Positions 32,984 to 43,103 are shown, counted from the first letter of the stretch. The stretch is DNA of 64,000 nt from Clostridiales bacterium (GCA_020063565.1 JAICDB010000006.1:124001-188000), one strand, 5' to 3'. Made by a program: numbers and translations. Notes: a model not told the origin generated them from the sequence alone.

Positions 32984-34138
32984 TTATGCTCTAGCTTCTT
33001 TTTGCTTTGAAAAAAACATTTTAAGTGCGGCATAAATTTCACTTTTATCCTTTATGGTAACCGGTACAAAACGTGGGTGATCCTTTATTTTTTGATACAC
33101 TTCCATCAAAGTTGTACTGCGATAATATGGATTGATAATTTCTCCGTACCCAACCATATTGCAAAGATCTACCAGCTTTCTAACAAGGTCTAAACATTTT
33201 TCATTGTCGGATGGCAGGTTATCACCGTCTGTGAAATGAAAAGCATAAATATTATAATCTTCAGGATTATATTTTGTATTGATTGTCTCCAAAGCAAGAT
33301 CATATACTGAAGAGCACCGTGTTCCTCCACTTTCACCTTTTGTAAAAAATTGTTTTTCAGTTACAATTTTAGCCTTCGTGTGATGTGCAAAATATACTAT
33401 TTCAACTTTCTGGTACTTAGTTCTTAAAAATCTAACCATCCAGAAAAAGAAGGTACGTGCGATATATTTTTCAAAAACACCCATGGAACCTGAAGTGTCC
33501 ATCATGGCAAAGACTACTGCTGCAGAGTGGCGACGGACTTTTTCTTCCCAGGTTTTGTATCTTAAATCCTCCGGCGTAAAGTTCCCAATATGGGGGTCGC
33601 CATTCATTGTATTTCTCTTCAAATTTTCCAGTATTGTTCTTTTTTTGTCAATATTGCCCTGAAGACCTTTTTTCCTGATATCATTAAAGTGTATACTTTC
33701 CGAAACGGTTTTCTTTTTCCTTTTTTCTTTAAGGTCAGGTAATTCAAAGTCCTCAAAAAGCATTTGTTCCAGTTCTTCAATATCCACTTCAGCTTCATAA
33801 TAATCTACGCCAGGTTCTTCACCGGCACCTTTTCCTTGCCCGGAACCCTGTGATCCCGCAGAATCAGTTCCTATAACATCCCCCTTATTGGTTCCTCCTG
33901 TTCCCTGCCCCCCATGCTTCCCCTTATTTTGATTAAACTTAAAGCGATATTCCTGCAGGGAACGAATTGGAATCTTGATATATTTTTTACCATCAGACAT
34001 TATAATGCTTTCTTCACTTACCAAATCAGCAAGATTTTTTTTAATTGCCTCTTTAACCTTTTCTTGATGTCTTTTTTGATCCATATGCCCTTTACGGTGC
34101 AAGGACCAATCTTCACGAGATATTATAAAATTTACCAT
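32984..34138 (-). CDS. yhbH: YhbH-family sporulation protein (DUF444)
   Basis: A 384-residue protein with a Gly/Gln-rich low-complexity stretch (residues ~75-110) and a C-terminal von Willebrand A-like domain with a MIDAS motif (DTSGSM). The family is encoded between prkA and spoVR in many spore formers and is induced in sporulation. Starts 10 bases after prkA ends, so the two are one operon. Confidence 0.92.
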   Translation of the reverse strand: MVNFIISREDWSLHRKGHMDQKRHQEKVKEAIKKNLADLVSEESIIMSDGKKYIKIPIRSLQEYRFKFNQNKGKHGGQGTGGTNKGDVIGTDSAGSQGSGQGKGAGEEPGVDYYEAEVDIEELEQMLFEDFELPDLKEKRKKKTVSESIHFNDIRKKGLQGNIDKKRTILENLKRNTMNGDPHIGNFTPEDLRYKTWEEKVRRHSAAVVFAMMDTSGSMGVFEKYIARTFFFWMVRFLRTKYQKVEIVYFAHHTKAKIVTEKQFFTKGESGGTRCSSVYDLALETINTKYNPEDYNIYAFHFTDGDNLPSDNEKCLDLVRKLVDLCNMVGYGEIINPYYRSTTLMEVYQKIKDHPRFVPVTIKDKSEIYAALKMFFSKQKEARA

Positions 34139-34147
34139 TTACACCAC

Positions 34148-36040
34148 CTACCGGTTCAAAAGGCTTCCGGTATATCGTAACAATTCATTGGCACAGATAT
34201 GACAGTAACCGTGTTCATTAACAAGCCTGTCAATTACAGCATTTATTCTCTTAAGCTGTTCGGGATCTGGATTTTTAGTGGAGGTGGTTATTTTAACTAT
34301 ATCCCTAAGGTCTGCAAAGAGTTTCTTTTCAATTGCTTCTCTTAAACGTTCATGAGCCGTATAGTCAAACTTTTTACCTTGCCTTGCATAAGTTGATATT
34401 CTAATGAGGATTTCTTCCCTAAAACTCTTTTTAGCATTTTCAGTAATCCCAATCTGTTCTTCAATGGAACGCATCAGTTTTTCGTCCGGATCTATTTCTT
34501 CATCCGTGATGGGATCTCTCATTTTGACTCCGTTACAGTAAGCTTCTACATTATCAAGGTAATTTTCAAAAAGTGTTTTTGCAGACTCTTCATATGAATA
34601 GACAAAAGCTCTTTGAACTTCATTTTTAGCAATTTCATCATATTCTTGTCTGGCAATGGCTACAAAATTCAACAGCCTTTCTCTTTCTTCCTTAGACATG
34701 GTAGGATGCTGATAAAGTCCATCCTTTAATGCTCTTAGAACATCAAGAGCATTTATACATTGGGTATCGTGGGAAATCAAAGCACTGGATATTCTATTAA
34801 TTACATAACGAGGGTCAATACCGCTCATTCCTTCCCCTGGAGCTTCTTCTTTTAATTCTTTGGTGTCCTTTGCTTTATACCCCTCCACTTCTTGACCGTC
34901 ATACAGCTTCATTTTTTTAAGAAGATCCATCCCTTCTTTTTTAGATTCCTGCAAACGAGAAAGAATTGAAAAAACGGCAGCTGCCCAAAGTGAATAAGGG
35001 GCAATATGAACATTTATATCACTTTGTTCAATTAATTTTTTATAGATCTTAACCTCCTCACTTATTTTTAAGTTATAGGGGATAGGCATAACCATTATTC
35101 GTGATCGAAGTGCTTCATTTTTTTCTTCCGCAATAAATGACCTGTATTCAGCTTCATTTGTGTGGGCAATAATCATCTCGTCTGCATAAATTAACGCAAA
35201 ACGACCTGCTTTAAAGTTTCCTTCCTGGGACAAACTGAGTAAATTGTAAAGAAATTTTTCATCTACCTTCAACATTTCCTGAAATTCCATTAAACCCCTA
35301 TTGGCTTTGTTTAATTCTCCATCAAAGCGGTACGCCCTTGGATCAGATTCCGATCCGTATTCTGAAATAGTAGAAAAGTCTATACTTCCGGTAAGTTCGG
35401 ATATATCCTGTGACTTAGGATCCGACGGGCTAAAAGTACCTATGCCAACCCTATCTTCTTCACTGAAAACTATTCTTTGGACTATTACATCTTCAATTTT
35501 TCCATTGTATTTCTCCTTTATCATCATCTTACACGATGGACAGAGGTTACCCTCAATATATACACCATATTCGTCATAAAAATCCTTTCGAAGTTCTCGA
35601 GGAATCAAGTGCAGCGGTTCTTCATGCATTGGACACCCCTTAATTGCATATACTGCCCCTTCATCAGTACGACTATATTTTTCCAGCCCCCTTTTAAGCA
35701 TACTCACTATGGTAGATTTTCCACCGCTAACCGGTCCCATAAGAAGCAAAATTCTCTTTCTTACATCCAGCCTCTTGGCTGCAGAATGAAAATAATCTTC
35801 CACCAGGCGTTCAAGAGTTTCATCCAATCCAAATAATTCTTTTGTAAAAAAACTGTACTGATTAACACCGTTTTTTTCGGTGACACCTTCAGAAATTATC
35901 ATGTCATAAATTCTAGAATGTGCCAGGCGGGCGACCTTAGGATTCTTTTTAACTATTCCCAAATATTCTAGAAAAGTTCCTTCCCAGGACAATTTTTCAT
36001 CCTCTAGCCGTTTCTGTCTTAGCTTTTCAATAAACCCCAT
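34148..36040 (-). CDS. prkA: PrkA serine protein kinase / AAA+ protein
   Basis: A 630-residue protein with Walker A GPVSGGKST near residue 104 in an AAA-type domain and the C-terminal PrkA region. In Bacillus it acts in sporulation and stress, reported both as a kinase and as a Lon-like protease. Length is normal. ATG with GGGGGGAG. First gene of the prkA-yhbH-spoVR' operon. Confidence 0.95.
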   Translation of the reverse strand: MGFIEKLRQKRLEDEKLSWEGTFLEYLGIVKKNPKVARLAHSRIYDMIISEGVTEKNGVNQYSFFTKELFGLDETLERLVEDYFHSAAKRLDVRKRILLLMGPVSGGKSTIVSMLKRGLEKYSRTDEGAVYAIKGCPMHEEPLHLIPRELRKDFYDEYGVYIEGNLCPSCKMMIKEKYNGKIEDVIVQRIVFSEEDRVGIGTFSPSDPKSQDISELTGSIDFSTISEYGSESDPRAYRFDGELNKANRGLMEFQEMLKVDEKFLYNLLSLSQEGNFKAGRFALIYADEMIIAHTNEAEYRSFIAEEKNEALRSRIMVMPIPYNLKISEEVKIYKKLIEQSDINVHIAPYSLWAAAVFSILSRLQESKKEGMDLLKKMKLYDGQEVEGYKAKDTKELKEEAPGEGMSGIDPRYVINRISSALISHDTQCINALDVLRALKDGLYQHPTMSKEERERLLNFVAIARQEYDEIAKNEVQRAFVYSYEESAKTLFENYLDNVEAYCNGVKMRDPITDEEIDPDEKLMRSIEEQIGITENAKKSFREEILIRISTYARQGKKFDYTAHERLREAIEKKLFADLRDIVKITTSTKNPDPEQLKRINAVIDRLVNEHGYCHICANELLRYTGSLLNR

Positions 36041-36229
36041 TAATCTCCCCCCGATTACAGATTTTGTAAGCTAACTCTCATCTTTATATTTTATATATAT
36101 GTATATGCACCAATTTAAATAAAAGACAGTTTTGTTCGGAATCTTCTAAAATATATTTTAATAGGAATAAAAATCCAAAATTGGGAGATCTTATAACCAA
36201 GCTACAAATTTCTATTAGGAGGTGAAATT

Positions 36230-36388
36230 GTGGCTTACAAATGTCCCCAATGCGGTAAAGTATCAAAAATTCCTGACTTTTGTTGTGGTAAAATGATGGT
36301 TTCGGAAGGTAATTATGCTTGTAAATCATGCGGAAATTCTTCTAGTGAACCAAGTGAATGCTGTGGCGAGCCTATGGTTATAATGTAA
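36230..36388 (+). CDS. 52-aa double zinc-ribbon protein
   Basis: GTG start with AGGAGG 8 bases upstream, stop at 36388. Four Cys pairs (CPQCG, CC, CKSCG, CC) suggest two small metal sites or one rubredoxin-like site. It lies alone, divergent from prkA, and ends in a clear terminator. Function unknown. Confidence 0.65.
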   Translation: MAYKCPQCGKVSKIPDFCCGKMMVSEGNYACKSCGNSSSEPSECCGEPMVIM

Positions 36389-36400
36389 CTAGCCCCAATT

Positions 36401-36422
36401 ACCAGCTTCCATTGAAGCTGGT
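36401..36422 (+). terminator. Rho-independent terminator
   Basis: Perfect 9-bp stem ACCAGCTTC/GAAGCTGGT followed by AATTTTATT, 13 bases past the zinc-ribbon gene. Confidence 0.8.
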
Positions 36423-36512
36423 AATTTTATTACTAAAATAAAAAGTTTTTTGTATTTTAAGTAAAACTAAGTTATAATAGACCAAGAATTATTTTCCAAG
36501 GGGGTTTTAAAC

Positions 36513-37247
36513 ATGCTTCCAGGAAAAGAATATTGTGTTTCTGAAAAAGGGTCTCTCAAATTTAGTGAAGGAATTATAGCTCCCGAGCCTGATATATGTA
36601 GAATAAAAGATGCCCTGGGAGTACTGTACGAAAAAGTAGAACCCAGTGATGAACCCCTTTATTACACTTATAAAGGAGTATATAAAAAAGAAGACATTTT
36701 TATTTTTGCTGAAAATAATTTACGATATGATATAACAGTTTTACCTCCAGGAAAAATTGGCCGTGAATACATTAAAACTTTAGGTCATTTTCACCCTAAG
36801 AAAAATAACGGTACAGACACTTACTCGGAATATTATCAGGTATTATTGGGAGAAGCGCTATTTTTATTACAAAAAAATAATCTCAGTGGTGAAGTGGAAG
36901 AAATTACTGTAGTGGAAGCAAAAAAAGGTGACAAGGTATTTATCCCGCCTGATTACGGGCATCTTGCCATTAATCCCAGTGAAGATTTTCTAGTACTGGC
37001 AAATCTTGCGTCAACAGAATCGGAAGAAATTTTTGAGCCTTTCCAGCTTAAACACGGTGCTGCATTTTATTATATTGAGGGCGAAAATGGCAAAGGTGAT
37101 TGGGTAAAAAACCCTAACTATAAAACCTCCGTCGGTCTTAAAATGAAGGGGGCACCAAACCTTGAACAACCGGTCCAAATGGTAAGGGAAAAGGGATTAT
37201 ATGAATCCTTTCTGGAAAAACCTCAAGAATTTAATATGTTGAAATAA
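36513..37247 (+). CDS. Cupin-type glucose-6-phosphate isomerase
   Basis: Interconverts glucose-6-phosphate and fructose-6-phosphate in glycolysis or gluconeogenesis. The 244-residue protein has the cupin metal motifs GHFHPKKNNG with Glu in YSEYYQVLLGE, and a His in PPDYGHLAINP. This is the archaeal-type metal-dependent PGI, unrelated to the standard bacterial enzyme. Slightly longer than the archaeal form. ATG with AAGGGGG upstream. Monocistronic. Confidence 0.88.
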   Translation: MLPGKEYCVSEKGSLKFSEGIIAPEPDICRIKDALGVLYEKVEPSDEPLYYTYKGVYKKEDIFIFAENNLRYDITVLPPGKIGREYIKTLGHFHPKKNNGTDTYSEYYQVLLGEALFLLQKNNLSGEVEEITVVEAKKGDKVFIPPDYGHLAINPSEDFLVLANLASTESEEIFEPFQLKHGAAFYYIEGENGKGDWVKNPNYKTSVGLKMKGAPNLEQPVQMVREKGLYESFLEKPQEFNMLK

Positions 37248-37261
37248 AAGTTTAAATGAAA

Positions 37262-37305
37262 CGGTAGCACTTTAAGTGAAATATAAAACACAAAAATTGC
37301 TACCG
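37262..37305. terminator. Bidirectional terminator
   Basis: CGGTAGC and GCTACCG arms enclose an AT-rich loop between two convergent genes (37247 and 37326), with T-rich flanks. Confidence 0.55.
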
Positions 37306-37325
37306 CTTTATTTTAACTATCTCTG

Positions 37326-38584
37326 TTACTGCCCTTCCCCGCCTTTTTGTTCTCCACCTCCCTGCTTCTCTTTTTCCTCTGCCTTTTTAACTTCCATTTG
37401 TTCAATTTCTCCGGGAAGATCGATTTCTAAGGTTTGCCCGTTTTTAGTCTTTATTTTTAACTTCATCTTTCCCTTTGAACCGCTCTCGCCCTCAGACTTT
37501 TTCTGTTGGTCTTGAGATTTCTTTTCCTCCCCACCTTGAGAGCCCTGCTTTTTAGAGGTCCCGGTTTCCTTTTGCTTTGGAGTCAATTTTCCCCAGCGAT
37601 CTTTTAATAAAAAGAGATTATCTTGTTTTATAAGTCTTACCGGTAAAATTTTAGCAGGTATGTCGTAGCTTCCACTGGCAATTTGCGTGTCATATTGCCA
37701 GCTTTCATTTTTAGCTGCTTGGGCTGCTGCCTGGATAGAAACACGTGCTACCATCTCCGGCATTGGGTCCGCTTCTGCATCATGGATTCCACCGGCTATT
37801 AATGTAGAGGCTTCTTTTCCTGCTCCAAGACCGACAGTTATTATGTCAGTATTGACAATGCTCTTAAGAGTTTGGCTTATTTCAGCTGCTAGAGAAGATG
37901 ATTGTAAAATTACGGCTTGATAATTTTTTTCTGCCAGTAACTCACTTTCAATTTTAGAGGAAGCCGTTGAAAGTTCATTTATTTTTATCTCCCTTCTGTC
38001 TAACGTTATTCCCTGAGCTGGTTGCAATATACTTAAAACTCCTGCAGTCATTTGTGAAAAAGCGTAATCCCTTTGATCCAATTCATACAAAATAACCTTT
38101 GCTTTATCTAATCCCTGTTTCCTTAATTCATTTACCACATATTGACTCTGGAGCTGTCCTAGTCTAAAGCTATCCGGTGCAATAAAACCATCAAGTGGAA
38201 CGTCAAAGGGAAGTGTACCTATTGCAAATAGTTTAATATCCTTTTCTAATACTTGCCTTGCAAGATCAAGACTCAATTCCCCGGGCATAAATTGAATTAT
38301 AACTACCTTAACCTTTTGTTTAATAAGATCCCGAATATTCTTCTCTAATGTTAAATAATCTTGAGCCGGTTCTTTCCAGATAAGTTGTAGCTTTTTCTCC
38401 TTAGCTGCATTTTGCATGTTTTTTTTATAATTTCAGCTATATCCTTTTCCACCAAGGACAACTGTACACCTATTTTAGGACCCGGTGGTTCCGGTTTTTT
38501 CTCGGGCGACTTACTGCAGGCAGTGCCTATCAATATACAACTTAGTAAAATAATAACGGTTATATAATTTTTCAAATTTACCAC
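37326..38584 (-). pseudogene. Periplasmic-binding (sugar ABC-type) lipoprotein, frameshifted
   Basis: The 5' frame (38351-38584) encodes a lipoprotein signal with lipobox IGTAC and the start of a substrate-binding domain. The second frame (37326-38417) continues it (KKKNMQNAAKEKKLQL across the join). A single A added to the eight-A tract near 38,420 restores one 420-residue protein of the Peripla_BP_4 type. A Lys/Gln/Gly-rich C-terminal extension (residues ~290-420) is unusual. Sequencing slip or true mutation cannot be told apart. Confidence 0.7.
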
Positions 38585-38614
38585 TCCCAGTATGATATCT
38601 AATCCTACTTAATT

Positions 38615-39772
38615 TTAGTTTTGCTTTCCGGGAAGGTTTTTATGATAGGCAGGATAATTTTTTAAAGAATCCTCGATTTCCTTTCTTACTTTATAATCAG
38701 CTTCTTTTTGCAACGAATTCTTAAGTGCCTCAAAAGCCTTTTCACCACCTAATTGACCTAAGGCCCAGGCTGCATGAAGTCTGATCTGCGGCCTTTCATC
38801 TGAAAGATAAGGAATTATTTCATCAACCATTTCCCTGTTCCCACTGTTTCCCAGTGCCACCAGGGCATTCCGTTGTAAAACCCTTTTACCACACCACGAA
38901 GCGGCAGTTTGTCCAAACAATTCTTTAAATTTTTTATTTGACATTTTTAGTATCCCTAATAAATCAGGAGTTCTCAGGTCTTCAAATTTTGTAAAGTTTG
39001 TTTCTTTAGCCTTTTCAATGTCCTTATTATGGGGGCATATTTCCTGACACGTATCACAACCGACGATCCTGTTTGCTAGAAGAGGCCTGATTTCTCTAGG
39101 AATATCATCCTTGGCTTGAGTCCAATATGAAAGGCAACGCTTAGGGTTTACAGTATATGGTGCACTGAGGGCCCCTGCAGGACATACTTCAAGACATTTC
39201 TTACATTTATAACATTCATTCATGTCAGGGGGATCAGGTTGGAGTTCCAGGTCAGTAATGATTTCACCCAAAACAATATAGGTACCATATACTTTATTTA
39301 TAATAGCTGCGTTTTGCCCCAGCCACCCTATTCCCGCCCTCCTGGCTATTGCCCTTTCAACAAGGGGGGATGTATCAACTAAAAACCGGTGTTGTGGCAT
39401 ATAAGATAGTTTATTTTTGATAAATTCCATAATTTTACTCATTTTTTCCTTTAAAACCTTATGATAATCTTTTACCCTGGCATATCTTGCAATTTTTCCT
39501 GCCAACATACCATTTTCATTTTTAGGAATTTCGTCGAAGTAGTAAGAAACGCCGATTACAATTATACTTTTAGCTTGTGGAAAAAGTTTGAGGGGATTAG
39601 TTCTCATTTCCAGATCATCGCTTTCAAATGCGCTGACTAATCCCTTTTTTTGACGTTCAAAAAGTATTTCTTGTACTTCTAAAAGGGGTGCTGCATTTGT
39701 AAAGCCAATTATATCTATTCCTATTGCATAAGCATAATCTTTAATTTCCTTTTTTAAACTCAAAATCAACAC
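38615..39772 (-). CDS. queG: Epoxyqueuosine reductase QueG
   Basis: Last step of queuosine synthesis: reduces epoxyqueuosine in tRNA, using cobalamin and two 4Fe-4S clusters. The 385-residue protein has CYKCKKCLEVCP and CDTCQEICPHN cluster motifs and a C-terminal HEAT-type repeat. Frame opens at a GTG; the TTG at 39763 has the better ribosome site (AGAGGTG). Confidence 0.93.
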   Translation of the reverse strand: MLILSLKKEIKDYAYAIGIDIIGFTNAAPLLEVQEILFERQKKGLVSAFESDDLEMRTNPLKLFPQAKSIIVIGVSYYFDEIPKNENGMLAGKIARYARVKDYHKVLKEKMSKIMEFIKNKLSYMPQHRFLVDTSPLVERAIARRAGIGWLGQNAAIINKVYGTYIVLGEIITDLELQPDPPDMNECYKCKKCLEVCPAGALSAPYTVNPKRCLSYWTQAKDDIPREIRPLLANRIVGCDTCQEICPHNKDIEKAKETNFTKFEDLRTPDLLGILKMSNKKFKELFGQTAASWCGKRVLQRNALVALGNSGNREMVDEIIPYLSDERPQIRLHAAWALGQLGGEKAFEALKNSLQKEADYKVRKEIEDSLKNYPAYHKNLPGKQN

Positions 39773-39876
39773 CTCTAGAAGAAAGCTATATTTGTAATCC
39801 TTTATATGATATCATCTTAATGAAGAAAGTTGTACAACAGTAGTTATAGAGATGATAGCTAAAGAAGGTGAAAATT

Positions 39877-40419
39877 GTGGATGTCATATCAAAGGAAAAG
39901 TATTTAAAATTGTATAAAATGTTAGATGTTAGTCCCATAGAAGGAGATTGCGGAAAATTATGTAATGAAGTCTGTTGTAAAGTCAAAAATTCTGATTTTG
40001 GAATCTATCTTTTACCTAACGAGGACAGTATTTTTACCGGAAAAGAAGAATGGCTGATCTGGGAAAAGCATAGCACTGAGGATTATGACTTTCCCCCCAG
40101 TTGGCAAGGGGAAGTATTCTTTATTCGCTGCCAAGGCTTTTGTCCCAGGGATAAAAGACCGCTGCAATGTCGCACATTTCCTTTAGCGCCTCATATTGAT
40201 GAAATGGGAAAATTGCATGTTATCTGGGAAACCTTAGAATTACCTTATAAGTGTCCATTAATTGAGAATAATATCGAGTTAAATCCTCTCTTTATAGAAA
40301 GGGTTTTTTCAGTTTGGAAAGAACTTATAAAAAATTCTCTGATAAAAGACCTGGTAATTTGGGACTCTAAACAGAGAACTATAGATGGAACAAATATTGT
40401 TAGTTTAAAGAGTGATTAA
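39877..40419 (+). CDS. Cys-rich YkgJ-like protein, ~180 aa
   Basis: Soluble protein with Cys clusters CGKLCNEVCC near residue 25 and CQGFCP...LQCRTFP near residue 95, similar to YkgJ-type zinc/iron-chelating domains. The GTG at 39877 has AAGGTG in the right place; another GTG at 39868 is too close to it. Divergent from queG. Exact function unknown. Confidence 0.65.
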   Translation: MDVISKEKYLKLYKMLDVSPIEGDCGKLCNEVCCKVKNSDFGIYLLPNEDSIFTGKEEWLIWEKHSTEDYDFPPSWQGEVFFIRCQGFCPRDKRPLQCRTFPLAPHIDEMGKLHVIWETLELPYKCPLIENNIELNPLFIERVFSVWKELIKNSLIKDLVIWDSKQRTIDGTNIVSLKSD

Positions 40420-40659
40420 CTCAACATTTATCCTCTTATCTTTACCACACTGTGGACAAGAAAGAAGATGAACACACGCTTTTCCCAGGTTATTTTTGGA
40501 TCCCCATCCCTCATCCAGTAAACTTGAGTCCTGATATGGGCTGTAATCACCTAAAAAACTATTTACAGGACCATTATCCTGCAGTAATGCGCCACAATTA
40601 GGGCAGTTATAATGATTTATATAGGTAAGACCATTACAAATAGGGCATAGTAAATCCAT
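40405..40659 (-). CDS. Zinc-ribbon protein, 84 aa
   Basis: Three Cys pairs: CPICN and CPNCG in the first 25 residues and CPQCG near residue 70. Converges with the Cys-rich gene and overlaps its end by 15 bases. Not further recognised. Confidence 0.65.
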   Translation of the reverse strand: MDLLCPICNGLTYINHYNCPNCGALLQDNGPVNSFLGDYSPYQDSSLLDEGWGSKNNLGKACVHLLSCPQCGKDKRINVELITL

Positions 40660-40792
40660 TTTTTGAACCTCTTTTCATGGCAATTTTTTCAAATATATTA
40701 TAGACTGGGGATAAAACAATTATTCAACAAGCACAAAAACTCTTAACTCTGATTGAATAGCTTAACATAAATAATTATCTAAGCTAAGTAAC

Positions 40793-40822
40793 AGAAAAAG
40801 CACTTAAAAAAGTGCTTTTTCT
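40793..40822. terminator. Symmetric hairpin terminator
   Basis: AGAAAAAGCACTT and AAGTGCTTTTTCT pair perfectly with T-runs on both strands. It ends the 54-residue gene on the minus strand. Confidence 0.8.
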
Positions 40823-40825
40823 AAT

Positions 40826-40990
40826 TTAATACCCCTCATCAGATGATTCCATTAAATTGCAATTATCCACTGAGCAAATGTTTCCGCATATAGGGCATTT
40901 TTCTGAACTACTGCCGGAAATTTCAAACATGTTTCCACAGCGACTGCATTTAAAACTTCTTGAAGCATTCTCAGGTTGATAAGTTGTCAT
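40826..40990 (-). CDS. 54-aa zinc-ribbon protein
   Basis: ATG at 40990, stop at 40826. Motifs CSRCG and CPICG, then another CxxxxxC. Weak ribosome site (CCAGGG). Third small Cys-rich gene in this neighbourhood. Function unknown. Confidence 0.55.
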   Translation of the reverse strand: MTTYQPENASRSFKCSRCGNMFEISGSSSEKCPICGNICSVDNCNLMESSDEGY

Positions 40991-41259
40991 TATTCGCCCT
41001 GGTTACTAAAATCTGTACAATTCGTTACTAAAAATCTTTCAGATTTGTATAGATTATCCTTAATTTAACTTTAGTCTTGTACAGATTGCTAGTAATCAGG
41101 TAATTTCACTCCCTCCTAATAAGTATTAGTAGCTTAGTAAGATTGTTCTTTTTTTGTATAGGTTTATATAGATTATAAAAAGCTGCTTCAACCTCCCTTT
41201 TTAGGTCTGGTACTTTATTTAGTATTCACCACAGGAAGGCATTTATACCTAACATATTT
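40991..41259. other. Gene-free stretch with inverted repeats
   Basis: Contains an ~18-bp imperfect inverted repeat, TTACTAAAATCTGTACAA (41003-41020) against TTGTACAGATTGCTAGTAA (41077-41095), with further ATCT/AGAT copies between. No gene frame. Confidence 0.5.
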
Positions 41260-41370
41260 CTTCGACAATCTAAGCTTCAAAAAACAATTATTTTTATTAC
41301 CCATGATCTTAACGAAACATTTAAAATAGGTGACCGGGTAGCAGTAATGAAAGATGGAAAAATATATTGA
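41260..41370 (+). pseudogene. Remnant of a ProV/OpuAA-type ABC ATPase
   Basis: In one frame it reads [20 protein letters not shown] and [12 protein letters not shown] and then stops. This is the Walker B/His-switch end of a glycine betaine-type transporter ATPase; no upstream part exists. Confidence 0.65.
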
Positions 41371-41448
41371 AAAGTTTGTTCAAGACATTGATAGATCTAG
41401 AATCTTGCAGCCAAACATATAATATCAAGCCTACAGCAATTACAAACA

Positions 41449-41471
41449 GGCCAAAGGTTTGACCTTTGGCC
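41449..41471 (-). terminator. Hairpin terminator after alr
   Basis: Perfect GGCCAAAGGT/ACCTTTGGCC stem at the alr stop codon; the following T-run on the minus strand is weak. Confidence 0.55.
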
Positions 41472-42593
41472 TTAGTCAATATATACCCTCGGCAGTCTTT
41501 TCCCCATCCGAGAAACTACCTCATAAGAGATAGTACCTACTTTCCCGGCAACCTCATCAACACCTATCCTCTCTTTTCCCTGTGCACCAATTATAACAAC
41601 TTCATCTCCAACTTGAACACGTGCTAGAGAGGTTAAGTCCACCATAAATTGGTCCATACATACTCTGCCCGCTATAGGACACCTTTCACCTCTTATCAAA
41701 ACCTCTCCTTGATTTGATAGTAGCCTGAAAACACCGTCAGCATAACCCATGGGTACTGTGCCTATTATAGACCCCCTAGTAGTTTTAAAGGTACAGCCGT
41801 AACTAATAGGAGTATCAGGTGGAACTGCTTTGACATGCGATAACTTGGCCTTAACTTTCATGACAGGATAAAGGTCAACCTTTGGATTTACTGCCATTAA
41901 GGGGTCAGGATATATACCATATAAAGATATTCCTGCACGAACCATGTTAAAATGCATCTCTGGAAAATTGATAATTCCTGCACTATTTGCAAGGTGCTTT
42001 ATGGGGATATTTATTCCTTTTTGTGTCAGTTCATCTGTAAATTTTTTAAATCTCGTTAGCTGTTTTCTGGAAAAATTATTATCCGCTTGATCTGCGACTG
42101 CTAAATGACTGTATATACCCTCTATAAAGATATTAGGTAATTTAGATATTCTTATAATTTCATTAAATGCATCTTCTCCCGGCAAAAAGCCAATTCGCCC
42201 CATACCAGTGTCAACTTTAACATGAATTGCTGCTATAGCTCCCATTTCCCGTGCAATTTTGTTCAACTCAGCAGCCTGTCCATAATTATAAATTGTAGGA
42301 GTTAACTGGTATCTTATTAACTTTGGATAATCCTCCTCCGGGGTATATCCTAAGATTAAAATACGTTCCGTAAAACCATTTTCTCTTAATTCTACTCCTT
42401 CTTCTAAAATGGCAACTGCAAAAAACTTGACATCCTCCTGCCTTAATATTTCAGCTATTTTTACAGCTCCATGACCATAACCGTCAGCTTTGATAACTCC
42501 TATTAATTCAGTTTCTGCTGAAAGTAATTTTTTTAAATTTCTAATATTTTTTCTTAAAGAATTTAAATCGACTTCAATCCATGCAGGTCGCAA
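41472..42593 (-). CDS. alr: Alanine racemase
   Basis: Makes D-alanine for peptidoglycan. The 373-residue PLP enzyme has the cofactor Lys in VIKADGYGHGA and the second catalytic Tyr region in GISLYGIYP. Normal length. TTG start with AGGGGG 7-8 bases upstream. Confidence 0.95.
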   Translation of the reverse strand: MRPAWIEVDLNSLRKNIRNLKKLLSAETELIGVIKADGYGHGAVKIAEILRQEDVKFFAVAILEEGVELRENGFTERILILGYTPEEDYPKLIRYQLTPTIYNYGQAAELNKIAREMGAIAAIHVKVDTGMGRIGFLPGEDAFNEIIRISKLPNIFIEGIYSHLAVADQADNNFSRKQLTRFKKFTDELTQKGINIPIKHLANSAGIINFPEMHFNMVRAGISLYGIYPDPLMAVNPKVDLYPVMKVKAKLSHVKAVPPDTPISYGCTFKTTRGSIIGTVPMGYADGVFRLLSNQGEVLIRGERCPIAGRVCMDQFMVDLTSLARVQVGDEVVIIGAQGKERIGVDEVAGKVGTISYEVVSRMGKRLPRVYID

Positions 42594-42646
42594 AGCAAAA
42601 TCCCCCTAATATTTAACTAAAACTTTAATTAAAATTATATCATAAA

Positions 42647-42676
42647 AACACCCCTTTCTTGAAAGAAAGGGGTGTT
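42647..42676 (-). terminator. Hairpin terminator after the rubrerythrin-like gene
   Basis: AACACCCCTTTC pairs with GAAAGGGGTGTT; it lies 8 bases past the stop at 42684 on the minus strand. Confidence 0.7.
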
Positions 42677-42683
42677 CATTAGA

Positions 42684-43103
42684 CTATGAAAAATACCTAT
42701 CTAAAAGACCTTGCAGCGCCCTTGCATGGCGTGCTTCATCTTTAGAAGATTCATCAAAGAAGTCATGAGCCGGGTCAATTCCTTCTTCCTTAGCTTTTGT
42801 TGCAGCTTCTTTTTTCTTTTTATTTGCCATCTGCTCCCCTTTAAGCATTTTTTCAATATTTTCCTTGGTGCTCTGTGAGATTACCCCATTTAACTCTGCA
42901 AAATGGGCAGCATGTATTGCTTCTTCCCACGCTATACATTTAAGCACTCCAGCAACCTCAGGGTAGCCTTCCCTTTCAGCCTGACGTGCCATTGCCAGGT
43001 ATATACCTACTTCACTATTTTCACCGCTAAAATTTTGTTGTACAGCCTCTTCAACTCCGGTTCCTTTAGTAACACCTAGTTGAACTTCATTAACTAAATC
43101 CAT
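42684..43103 (-). CDS. Rubrerythrin/ferritin-like di-iron protein
   Basis: A 139-residue four-helix protein with Glu/His iron ligands ([28 protein letters not shown]). Lacks the rubredoxin domain of classic rubrerythrin. Probably handles peroxide or oxygen stress in an anaerobe. ATG with AAGGGGTG. Confidence 0.85.
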   Translation of the reverse strand: MDLVNEVQLGVTKGTGVEEAVQQNFSGENSEVGIYLAMARQAEREGYPEVAGVLKCIAWEEAIHAAHFAELNGVISQSTKENIEKMLKGEQMANKKKKEAATKAKEEGIDPAHDFFDESSKDEARHARALQGLLDRYFS

